From Peromyscus leucopus (Eukaryota > Chordata > Mammalia > Rodentia > Cricetidae): a stretch of DNA of 64,000 nucleotides. The position numbers were made by a program, and so were the translations under genes. The notes under the pieces are model-generated. The model was not told the origin of the DNA and did no database searches. It saw only the letters and a list, made by a program, of their open reading frames with translations. Where the stretch lies: assembly GCF_004664715.2 (NCBI RefSeq), contig NC_051068.1, forward strand, positions 132,452,716-132,516,715, given 5' to 3'. Below, in pieces: positions 55,206 to 64,000 of the stretch. How positions within the stretch are numbered: position 1 is the first letter of the stretch; each line of letters starts with the position of its first letter.

Positions 55206-56348
55206 CCTACCCAAAGTACCGGGAGCTATTAGAAGTCCTGGGTGCTTGGACCCAGCCTCTCCCTGTTGTTTACATGAATTTAAGCCTCCTGTTCTTGTTT
55301 TCTCAGGGGATGAGACATGTATTCCTCTCTGCCTGTCCATCTATTAGGACACTGTGAGGGCAGAGTAGGGTACAGACAAGGCCAAGTGTCAGGGACATCA
55401 CAAGGCCCGATTCATCATTCGCCAACCCTGCTCGAGAGGCCAGCTATGATGGTGGCAGGGTGTGCCCCGAGGCTCAGATGCCCTCAGGCAGAGCATTCAA
55501 GGGATGACCTAGACAGACAGTAGGACACCAACTACATGCCAGGAGTGATGGGACAAGGCAGCAGCCAGAGTGGTCATGACTTCCTCTAGGTTCAGGGAGA
55601 AATTCTGCACACTGCTCTCCGGGGAGTCACGTCGACAGTCTTAGCACAGGGCTCCTCTACTCTTAGCTCGTGTCACAGCCTGTGTGGGGGCACCAGGGCT
55701 GTCAGCGGCAGTGAGGTGTGGATTGGAGACACAGCTGCCACCTGGAGCATCCTGGGGTGTTCTTTTCTATAACCTCCTCCCCAGGGGTAGCTGGGATTCT
55801 TGACTTTGCTGCTAAGAATTTAAGTAAGAGCCTGAATGAAGCAAAGTTGGAGTTTATTCGAAGACGTTTTAAACAGGAATTTGAGCAGGGCACTAAGGGG
55901 AAGGATAAGATAGCCAAGCAAGGCTTCCCTAGAGAGTCTGCTTAGGTGTCTTTATAGCAGAGGATCTCAACCTTCCTAACGCTGCGACCCTTTAATGCAG
56001 TCCCTCGTGTTGTGGTGACCCCCTACCATACGATTATTTTATTGCTACTTCACAACTGTAGTTTTGCTGCTGTTATGAACTGTAATGTAAGTACCTGGTA
56101 TGCAGGTTATCTGACATGTGACCCTTGTGAAAGGTTGTTCCATCCTCGAGGGGTCACGACCCAAGGTTGGGAATCACTGTTTTGTGGTCTCCTGTGTGCA
56201 ATTTTGGTGGTTTCTAGAGTGGCATCTTTAGAGGCTTGCTGAGGAAGCTAGATGAAATCATAGGATAGTTTTGGGGTGAAATGCACAGGATTTCAGCTGA
56301 TAGGTAAAGTTCTAGATCACAGATTTGTAGGAGGAGTTAAATGCTTGT
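54859..56348 (+). repeat. tandem duplication, copy 1
   Basis: About 1490 bp repeated directly at 56349-58069. It starts 'tcaactgagaaa' and ends 'gaggagttaaatg' plus five extra bases. It holds the end of a rodent repeat, unassigned sequence, and a URR1-like hAT copy (55958-56179). It reads cleanly, though a few words look shortened relative to the repeat family. Confidence 0.9.
55958..56179 (-). mobile_element. URR1-like hAT element
   Basis: Ends 'cagaggatctcaacctt' and 'aaggttgggaatcactg', with 'ctaacgctgcgaccctttaa', 'gttttgctgctgttatgaac' and 'gaggggtcacgacccaaggt' inside. These are landmarks of the URR1 family of non-autonomous hAT-Charlie elements. It is 222 bp long, with an imperfect 8-bp flank. 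A second, insertion-ridden version lies at 57621-57897 in copy 2. Confidence 0.7.
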
Positions 56349-58069
56349 TCAACTGAGAAATGTGCCACGGCCGCCCGCTCAGATTGGGACTTGTCAGTAA
56401 ATGTCTGTGGGGTATTCTATTGATGAATTGATGGGGTATGGGAGGGCCAGCGCTGATGGTGCGATGTCACTCCTAGGCAGGTGGTCCTGGTTTTATTAAT
56501 AGAAAAGGTGCCATCAACAAGCCGCAGGGATGGAGGCAGCCAGTATTAGGATGCGCACAGCCTCTCCTCCGATAGGTCTCTAGCCTTCTGCGTGGCACCG
56601 TCTTGATTCTTCCCTGGTTTCCCTCAGTGGGTGAACTGATGCACGGATGATGGTAGGGGCCTTGATAATGGAGGCTTTCCTCCCCAAGTTCTCTTTGATC
56701 ACGATGTGATATCCTCAAGCAAGGAAGAACCAACACTGGGGCATGACGGATTCCTACCCGCAAAAGTACACGGGAGGCTATTTGTAGATAGTCCTGTGCT
56801 TGGACTCTAGGGCAGCCTGATCTCCCTGTTTGTTTTACATGATTTTAAGCTCCCTGTTCATTGGGTGTTCTCTTCAGGGGGATGCGAGAACATGTATTGC
56901 TTCTCGTCTGGCCATGGGTCCATGCTATTGCACACTGTGAGGGCAGAGTAGGGTAAACAAAGAAAGGCACGTGGTCATGGGACATCACAAGGCCCCGGAT
57001 TTCATTTCAATCGCTGCAACCCTGCCTCGAGGAGGCGGGCCAGCGTGATGATGGTGGCAGGGTGGTGACCTGCTCCGAGGCTCAGATGCCCTCGAGGAGG
57101 AGCATGGTTCAAGGATGAACGGGTGGACAGATAGTAGGAAGCGCAACTCATGCGCGCTAGGGTGGAGCGTGATGGGAGCAAAGGCCAGCAAGCCAGAAAC
57201 GGTGGTCTGGACTTCTTAGGTTCCGGGAGAAATTTTCTGCACACTGCTGCTCCGGGGAGTCACGTCGACAGTCTTAGCACAGGGCTCCTCTAATTTCTCT
57301 TAGCTCGTGTCACAGCCTGGTTGTGGGGGCACCAGGGCTGTCAATCACGCGGCAGTGAGTGTGGATTGGAGACGCAGCTGCCCCTGGAGCCATCCTGGGT
57401 ATGTTCTTTTCTGATAACCTCCTCCCAGCGGGTAGCTGGGATTCTTGACTTTGCGTGTAAGAATTTTAAGTAGAGCCTAGAATGAAGCAAAGTTGGAGTT
57501 TTATTACGAGACGTGTTTAACAGGGAATGTTGAGCCAGGCGGCACTAAGGGGAAAGAGGATGAGGAAGATAGCAAGCAAGGCTGTCCCATAAGAGAGGTT
57601 CTGCTTAGGTGTTTTTATAGCGAGAGGATTCAACCTTCCTAACGCTGGCGCTGATCCCAGCGGTTGTTAGATTGCAGTCCTCGTGTTTTGTGGTGAACCC
57701 CTAACCATAATAGTCGTTGACGATTCTAATCTTTCAATTGCTACTGTATCAAACTGTTAGTTTTTTGCTGCTGTTATGAACCTGTAATGTAAGTACAGAT
57801 GGTAGTGCAGGTTTGATCTGAATGTGACGCCTTGTGAAAGGGTTTGAGATTCCATCCTCGAGGGGTCACGACCCATGAGAGGTTGGGGATATTCCTGTTT
57901 TGTGGTATCCTGTGTGCAATTTTGTGGTTTCGTAGGAGGTGGCATCTTTAGACGGCCTTGCTGAGGAAGCGTAGATGATCATAGGATTTCTGGGGTGAAT
58001 GCACAGGATTTGAGCCAGTGAATTGAGGTAAAGTTCTAAGATCAAAGATTTGTAGGATGGAGTTAAATG
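56349..58069 (+). repeat. tandem duplication, copy 2, insertion-ridden
   Basis: About 1720 bp that follow copy 1 from 'tcaactgagaaa' to 'gatggagttaaatg' in the same order. They are longer by some 230 bp because of dozens of scattered one- to few-base insertions. Example: 'gaagcaaagttggagtttta' then 'ttacgagacgtgtttaacag' against 'gtttattcgaagacgtttta' in copy 1. Long identical runs remain in between. The error pattern stops at the copy boundary. Confidence 0.9.
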
Positions 58070-58144
58070 TGTCACTCATAGAAGCTAACTAAACTATAGT
58101 CTGTTTTGTGAGATTTCCACAGAAAGCTTCTTGGAGAACAATTA

Positions 58145-58333
58145 AGACGCAACACAAGGGGAGTCTTTGCCCTGTGAGGAAGGATTGGGAATGGGAGTGG
58201 GCTAGGGGGAAGGTGGGGGTTGGGGGTGGGAGGAGGAGAACAAGGGAAATCTGTGGCTGATTGGTCAAAATTAAAATTGTAAATAAAATAAAATTTTACA
58301 AAATGAAAAAAAAAAAAGAGACGCACACACAGG
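58145..58333 (+). mobile_element. L1 3'-end insertion with target duplication
   Basis: L1 3' sequence ('gggaggaggagaacaaggga', 'aatctgtggctgattggtca') ends in AT-rich sequence and an A run (58306-58317). Flanks AGACGCAACACAAGG (58145-58159) and AGACGCACACACAGG (58319-58333) look like a 15-bp target duplication with a few mismatches. Severely 5'-truncated. Confidence 0.75.
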
Positions 58334-59044
58334 TTTGACAATGTTCAGGCTTTTAGGAGTGCCCTTCATTGGCTCTTTAACAATCTTAGTTGAAAATCTC
58401 TCTATAAAAGGAACACTTATCCGCAATGGCCAGGACCTTTCTAGCCAGTGCTTGTTTATTTTGTGGGAACGAGGTTCACGCCGTCTTGGAGTGGGGAGGG
58501 GAAGCTTCATTTCCCTCCCGATGTCCCACACTTTCCCCTGTCCTTTCTATCCCGCTGTCACGATGACAGAAACTGTTGGTGGCCTTGCACTGTGGCTGGG
58601 AGGTTCACTCTCTCACTCTTGTTTCTTTCTCTTGGACGGAGAGCGTCGTGTTTTGCCCTCAGCTCTCTCCCTGGGCTGAATATTGTTGAAGTCTAACAAA
58701 AACGCTCTTTCAATCTCGGCTCCTGTTTCTATGTGGTGATGTCAATGTTCTAGATGAGACGTCAGCCTAGTCCTGCATACACACATTTCTGGCCACATGA
58801 GCATGATTTCACACTTCCAGAAATATTGACTTCTGCCTCAAGAATCTTCCCCTTTGAAAATCAAATGCCATTAAACTGACCGTGCAATGTGGAAGGTTTG
58901 TTTTTCTATATGCATATAAATTCTCTCCATGGCTGGTGTTGTTGGTTATCCTTGTACCAGAACCATAAGCTGGCTTGGTCATTAGATTTTGCATTTAATT
59001 TTGAAAACTAGGAACGTAGTCTATCTTCAAGAAACCTTGTTCTC
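58334..59044. other. unassigned DNA
   Basis: The 114-codon plus frame at 58335-58679 is hydrophobic, overlaps another long frame and has no splice support. Confidence 0.35.
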
Positions 59045-59215
59045 GTTCCAGATGAGTTTGGCTATTACTGAGGTCTTCCTTAAATTTTAATATGATTCTT
59101 GGAGATTACTTTATCAATTTCTCAAAGTGAGTTATTTGGAATTTCATCAGGGTTTTAGATTGCCTGCAACTTCATTAAGTGTGACTATCTTAAACAATAT
59201 TAACTTTTTTAGGCT
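59045..59215 (-). repeat. old L1 ORF2 fragment (minus)
   Basis: 'ggaatttcatcagggtttta', 'gattgcctgcaacttcatta', 'gactatcttaaacaatatta' resemble the inverted L1 ORF2 3' region. Diverged. Confidence 0.4.
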
Positions 59216-59267
59216 GTCAAACATCAAGTTTTTTTATGTTTAAAAACTATCCCCATTTTTAACATCT

Positions 59268-59790
59268 TTTGTGGTGCGTATTAGGTGTTCGCCAGAAGAA
59301 TATATATTTTGTTTGGGCACCCTATAATACTTATTCGTGGGGTCAGAGAACAGAACATGCCACTAGATACAGAGCAGAAAATGGTGGTTCACTCATGCCT
59401 TGTAATCCTAGCCATTCCAGAGGGCAGAAATCCTTCTGGATGCATCTGTGTGTTCAAGTGAACAGGCAAAAGCATGGGTGACTCACGCGCGTTTAATCCC
59501 AGAAAGACAAGCCTTTGAATCCCAGGGGAGTGATGGCAGAAAGCAGAAGAAGGTATAATAAGGTGTGAAGAACGCAGAAACTAGAAGCAGTTTGCTGGTT
59601 AAGCTTTTAGGCTTTGAGCAGTAGATTCAGCTGAGAGACTGCATCCAGTCGTGAGGAACAGGAGCAACTGAGGAATTGGTTGAGGTGGGCGGCTGTGGCT
59701 TGTTCTGTCGTCTCTGATACTGTCCAGAAAGCATATCACCCCAATAACTTGGCTCCAGGTTTGTTTTTTTATGTAGCTAAGACCCTTTAA
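59268..59790 (+). mobile_element. composite LTR-like element
   Basis: 'gtttgggcaccctataatac', 'ggggtcagagaacagaacat', B1-like tracts ('gccttgtaatcctagccatt', 'gcgcgtttaatcccagaaag'), a TATA-like 'gaaggtataataaggtgtga', and 'caataacttggctccaggtt' at the end. Same family as the minus-strand LTR at 11341-11802. No target duplication resolved. Confidence 0.5.
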
Positions 59791-59907
59791 GATTTCCTGC
59801 TATCAATATTTTAGTCGTTTCAGTGTGGTACAAGGTCCTTACATGTCTTTTTAGTTCAATTTTGTTTCTAAGCTTTTATGATTTTTGATGTAATTGTAAA
59901 TTACTTC

Positions 59908-60112
59908 TTTTAAAAATTCATGTGTATATGTGTAATGCCCACATGAGTTTGGGTGTTGCTGTGTGGGATACCTCACAGGCCAGGAGGTATTTAGACTCCT
60001 TGGAAATGGAGTTACAGTGGTCTTGAACAGTCTCATAAAGCTTCTGGGAAGAGAACAGGGTCCCCTGCAAGAGCAGTAAGTGCTAGTTAGCCACCGAGCC
60101 TCTCCTTAGCCC
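59908..60112 (-). repeat. B2/B3 SINE (minus), diverged
   Basis: 'attcatgtgtatatgtgtaa', 'ggaaatggagttacagtggt', 'gagaacagggtcccctgcaa', 'gagcctctccttagccc'. Confidence 0.65.
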
Positions 60113-60654
60113 ATGATTTGAAATTATTTCTTAATTTCATTTTTGATTGTCCATTGCTAATGTATAGACATAAAAACGGATTTACATAGTACTCATAAAA
60201 TTTTAAAATCTGTTTTTTCCTTTAAAAAATCAAGAATCATTATTTTCAAGAAGTATCTTCTCTATCTCCAGAAAAGGGATTATTTGAGGTGTGCAAGCAG
60301 GGCACCCAAATTTGCTGCTGTCCTTTAAGAGAAAAATGGGGGTGGGGAAACTTGGGTGTTGGGGGAGAGACATGCATGGTTCACTCCGTCCTTAGATGAG
60401 GCGGGTTTATAGGAAGTCACAAACCTTTTAAATGCCTGGGAAGTGGTAGCGCTCAGAACATAGACTGGGAATAGCACACCTGGATACTAAAGTGAAACAT
60501 TAAAGGAGCAGTCCTGGCGCTATCATGGTTGAACAGAAACACATGCTTAAAAAACAAAGAGCCCTCCCTGGCATAATGATTACAATGGGTTTCAAGGTCC
60601 ATCTTAGGCAGTGGAGTTTGAACAGATCATGGAATCATCCAGCCTGCATCTCTG
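60113..60654. other. unassigned DNA
   Basis: AT-rich at first, then unassigned. Confidence 0.35.
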
Positions 60655-60775
60655 AATTTACAAGTAAGAGAAGCGAGTCCAGAGAGGTGAGGTGACCTGC
60701 CTAGCTACAGAGGAGAGCGAGCACAGGGTTGGGAAACACAGTCCCCAGGTCCTCTTCATTCTGAGGCCGTGGCAG
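60655..60775 (-). repeat. MIR SINE relic (minus)
   Basis: 'aagcgagtccagagaggtga', 'ggtgacctgcctagctacag', 'agtccccaggtcctcttcat' follow the inverted MIR core. Confidence 0.6.
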
Positions 60776-60814
60776 GTTTCTTGGCTCCTGTCATCCTCTG
60801 CTCTTTTTCTGATA

Positions 60815-60925
60815 AAAGGAAGACAAACGGTGCCTACCTTGTAGGGTGGCTGTAAGGAAATCCGTTATTTAGTCTCCCAAAGCCTTTCCCAGGTGCCAGG
60901 CTGTGTACTTGGTGCGGTGTATGGA
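60815..60925 (+). repeat. MIR SINE fragment
   Basis: 'acggtgcctaccttgtaggg', 'tggctgtaaggaaatccgtt' and 'aggtgccaggctgtgtactt' match the MIR 3' half. It lies tail to tail with the previous fragment. Confidence 0.45.
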
Positions 60926-61084
60926 GTGGAGAACGAACCAACCCAGGCGCTCGGGAAGGGTCAGTGTAGATGAGGATTGAAATGGGTGGGTCATAGGTCC
61001 GAGGCTGAGCGTGGCCTTCCTTTGGCTTATTGTATGTGCTCCTGGGGAAGTCCAGTTGTATTTTCTGAAGTCAGATGCATCATT

Positions 61085-61310
61085 GTATCATTTATTCTTT
61101 TTTTGGAAAAATACTTTTGCTATTGTATGGGGATGGGTGTCTCACCTGCGTGCATGTCTGTATCTACAGAGGTTGGAAGACAGCACTGGATCTCTCTGAA
61201 CTGTGGTTGCAGACCCTGTGGTGAGCTGCCATGTGGCTACTGGGAATCAAGCCTGGGTCCTCTGGAAGAGCAGTCAATATTCCTAACCACTGAACTATCT
61301 TTCTAGCCTA
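61085..61310 (-). repeat. B2 SINE (minus)
   Basis: 'cacctgcgtgcatgtctgta', 'gtggttgcagaccctgtggt', 'gcctgggtcctctggaagag', 'ccactgaactatctttctag'. Confidence 0.85.
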
Positions 61311-61326
61311 GTCTCTCTTCATTTTT

Positions 61327-61440
61327 ATTTTTGAGATTATAATGTAATTACAACATTTTTTTTTTCATTCTCTTTCCTCCATCCAAACCCTCCCATATAC
61401 TTCTTCTTGCTCTTTTGTCTAATTTATGGCCTCTTTTCCT
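61327..61440 (-). repeat. L1 3'-end fragment (minus)
   Basis: 'gagattataatgtaattaca', a T run, 'cattctctttcctccatcca', 'aaccctcccatatacttctt', 'tttatggcctcttttcct'. Inverted L1 3' UTR. Confidence 0.6.
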
Positions 61441-63405
61441 AAGTGCTGCACCCAGGGCCCGACACATTAGTCTCTTAATAAGTGTTGGACAAGCAAGTTT
61501 TCTTCTCGTACTCGGAGTTTCAGGAGCACTCGACGCAGTTAAGGAAAGCAACTGGTTTAATGGAAGGAGGAGATGGAGCCTCCCAGGAGGAAGTCTGGCC
61601 CGCACGAAGCCTTGGCACCTTCTGAGTCTTAGTCCCAGAGCAGTAGTAAATAGGCGTGCCGAGCCAGGGTTTATGACATCTTTAAAACCCAAAGACAATC
61701 TGTTGACAAACCACTTCTAGTCATAACCACTCATGAATGTCTTTTCCTACCAAACAGATCAGTTTAGAGAAGAAATCTGTGTTTTAAAATAGAAATAAAT
61801 GCCATCAATGTCAACAGCACTCTGGAAGAAAAAAACAAGCAATTCTGTGCATACCATCACAGGTTTAAGCCTGCCAAAACTGGACAGATAAGAACGGAGA
61901 GGGCAAGATGATGGCAGAGAGAAGGGGGTGACTTCAGGGTGAGGACCAGGAGGAGGCTATGATCCCGGGCTCTCTATGGGTGGGCAGGACCTCATTCTCC
62001 AGATGTGAGCCCAGCTGGGAAGGGCAGAGAGCTGGAGCTGTCCTGGGAACGTAGGGGCAGCTGATGAGCACGAGCTTTGTCAGACGTTACACAGAGCTTG
62101 CTGGGTCACTAGCCTCTCCCCTTCACAGACGCATTCCCCTCCTGAACCTTGGGAATGAGAGCACATATGCACCACACACAAATAGCCAGTGTTGAAATAA
62201 CACTCAAGTGGAAATCTGAAGGACTGGATTCCAGATCCCATTACTTCTCAGTGGCTGTAGGATGTAGACACAGTATCCACAATGTGCTAAGTATCCAGCT
62301 GCTGATCCGTTAAAGGAAAAGGCTGAAGCGGACTGGGTCGTTACATACACCAGAGGAACTGCTCTATCACTGTTGTTGTACACAGCAGACACTGTCATTC
62401 TCTGCTTCTCTCCTCAACTGGTGGCCTGTGCCTCCCTCACAGACTTCAGGTCTATGGGATTGGCCGATACAACCTGGCGCCCTTGATGATACAATTTTAT
62501 ACGGCATTTTTACGCTTTACAGAAAATACGTTGTCCGTATCTTCTATAGATCTGTCAATCACAGTGTTGATGAGGAGGAAAGTCGATGATTCCATAAGAA
62601 GCAGAGAGAGCTTGTGGTGGCTGTGGTGAACCCCAGACTTATGTGGCACACTTTCAACGCCACTGCCGTGATGCTGCCCTACAGTTCTTAGTAAACTTGG
62701 TCAAGGATGGTTCAACTGGACATTGAATAATAGCCGGGGAGACATGAAGGAAAAAATTCTGGAGGGAAAAAAAAAGCCAACATCTTTTATGAGCTAGAAA
62801 TGTGTGTTTCGTGCCAGGATTAATTCCTAGGCATGAAAAAGTTGCTAGGAAGTTGCTGCGGTTAGTCTAGGTGAGTGTGGACAGGAAGTGGTTTTCATGT
62901 ACCAACAAGGAAGGACTTTGAAGTACATGAAACTTGACTCGGTTCAATTTTGCTCCAGAAAACATGGCTGTGAGCTTAGCAGGATGGGGATGGGGGGAAT
63001 CTTCCCCGGGTTGATCTAGTCTGGATGCTTCGAGTACTGTCCATACTTCCTTTGCACTGGTCCTGCTTTCTTGTAGCGGCTGCTGGTCTTCTGACCTGGA
63101 CCTGGCTGCTGGGTGCTTGAGACTACGTGAAGGCCGCACAGGAAGATGACGCATTTTTAATGAGGGCCTTAGAAAGCTAAGTCACGCCTGAGGAATCCGG
63201 CCTTCGAAACTGTGAACAGGAATTCTCAGAAAGACCTGACCCACACTTTTCAGAGCTTCACGGTTCAGTAATGCATCCTTCTTCCCCACACTTCTGACAG
63301 ACAGCCTCCTCTGTGTTTATCAATTCACTTAGGCGTGTTAAACCTTTTGATGTTGGGATGTAAAGTTGTCATCTACAAAGTTCACACACAAGAGAAGCAC
63401 AGTTG

Positions 63406-63408
<3 letters not shown>
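61441..63408. other. unassigned DNA
   Basis: About 2 kb without a recognised repeat. A plus and a minus frame of 101 and 116 codons (61348-61720) overlap fully, so at most one could be real, and neither has support. Confidence 0.35.

Positions 63409-63446
<38 letters not shown>
63409..63446. repeat. (AC)19 microsatellite
   Basis: Uninterrupted AC units, 38 bp. Confidence 0.95.
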
Positions 63447-63449
<3 letters not shown>

Positions 63450-63784
63450 AAGTAATGTCTCATAATTTTAAAAGTAAGTTTATAATTTTGTGTTGAGTCA
63501 TATTCCTAGCTAGCCTGGAGCACATGCAGCCTGCAGGCTATGGTTTAGGGCTAGGCATTCAAAGGTGTTTATTAAAGGACCGAATCCATTCCTATGTTCA
63601 AGATTGTGTTCACCTAGATAAGAAAAAGTTTACTGAGTGCCTGGAGTTATTCCCTGGGTTGGGAGGAAGGCAGAGCTCCTGTTGAGGATCAGAAGAAAAG
63701 GACAAAGGAATGTGAGCCCTGCTGCATGTATCACTTCACTGTTTATCAAGTATCTTCGTGCTCACTGTTTGGACTGCCAATCTG
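63447..63784. other. unassigned DNA
   Basis: Nothing recognised. Confidence 0.35.
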
Positions 63785-63895
63785 CCTATGAAGTAAGTAT
63801 CTCTATCTTGGGTGTATCTGATGAAGAATAGAGTTCACAGAAATTTGTCAGCCCCAATCCAGCAGGTGGTAGAGCCAGACCTTTACAAAAATATT
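63785..63895 (-). repeat. MIR SINE relic (minus)
   Basis: 'tatgaagtaagtatctctat', 'agaatagagttcacagaaat', 'aggtggtagagccagacctt' follow the inverted MIR order. Confidence 0.5.
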
Positions 63896-64000
63896 TGACT
63901 GGCACAGCAGGCAGTTGGCCACACTCTTCCCTTCCGGATGGACACAGCTGGACAGAACAAGAATCTGATCAAAAGTCCCTCTTGGGGTGAGAATTTTTGT

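Noticed and set aside
1..64000. CRISPR, operon, phage or other microbial system
   Set aside because: The abundance of rodent SINEs, L1 and ERV LTRs and the lack of dense coding show nuclear mammalian DNA.

Overview
The window is mammalian nuclear DNA from a rodent, most likely a cricetid (vole, deer mouse or hamster group). It carries B1, B2/B3, B4 and ID-B1 SINEs, rodent-type L1 fragments, ERV solo LTRs, URR1-like hAT remnants and several LTR families with embedded 'cctttaatcccagcac' tracts that I associate with cricetid genomes. Older MIR relics are scattered throughout. I see no operon, CRISPR array or microbial feature. No complete gene can be read, and I recognise no protein. The layout fits an intron or intergenic stretch. 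Names of repeat families are from memory and could not be checked by a search.

Layout. 1-9 kb: mostly unassigned DNA with a minus-strand LTR (about 2066-2660) and a solo LTR with a perfect 6-bp target duplication (6994-7307). 9-13.4 kb: a dense nest in which a MIR was split by a 2.4-kb L1 with a 5' inversion, and that L1 was itself split by an LTR. 14-22 kb: SINEs, simple repeats, a B1 carrying (GGC)11 and a candidate coding exon (14614-14690). 22-28 kb: sparse, then an LTR and several SINEs. 28-31 kb: an inverted duplication with arms of about 400 bp, a candidate terminal exon and a small hAT element with a perfect 8-bp target duplication. 31-44 kb: SINEs, a solo LTR (34966-35300) and two further candidate exons (40410-40537 and 43187-43404). 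44-54 kb: nested LTRs, a second LTR of the 34966 family (47632-47970), a SINE that has swallowed a 3'-truncated 5S rRNA copy (50038-50127), and long unassigned stretches. 54.8-58.1 kb: a tandem duplication of about 1.5 kb whose second copy is full of one- to few-base insertions. This looks like an assembly artefact built from uncorrected long reads. 58-64 kb: L1 pieces, a composite LTR, SINEs and MIRs.

The coding evidence is limited to a few short open segments with plausible splice sites. They could belong to one plus-strand gene with long introns, but their reading-frame phases do not chain together simply, so this is a hypothesis. I found no convincing undescribed system. The observations most worth checking are the duplication at 54859-58069, the nested L1, the 5S insertion, the inverted duplication and the candidate exons.
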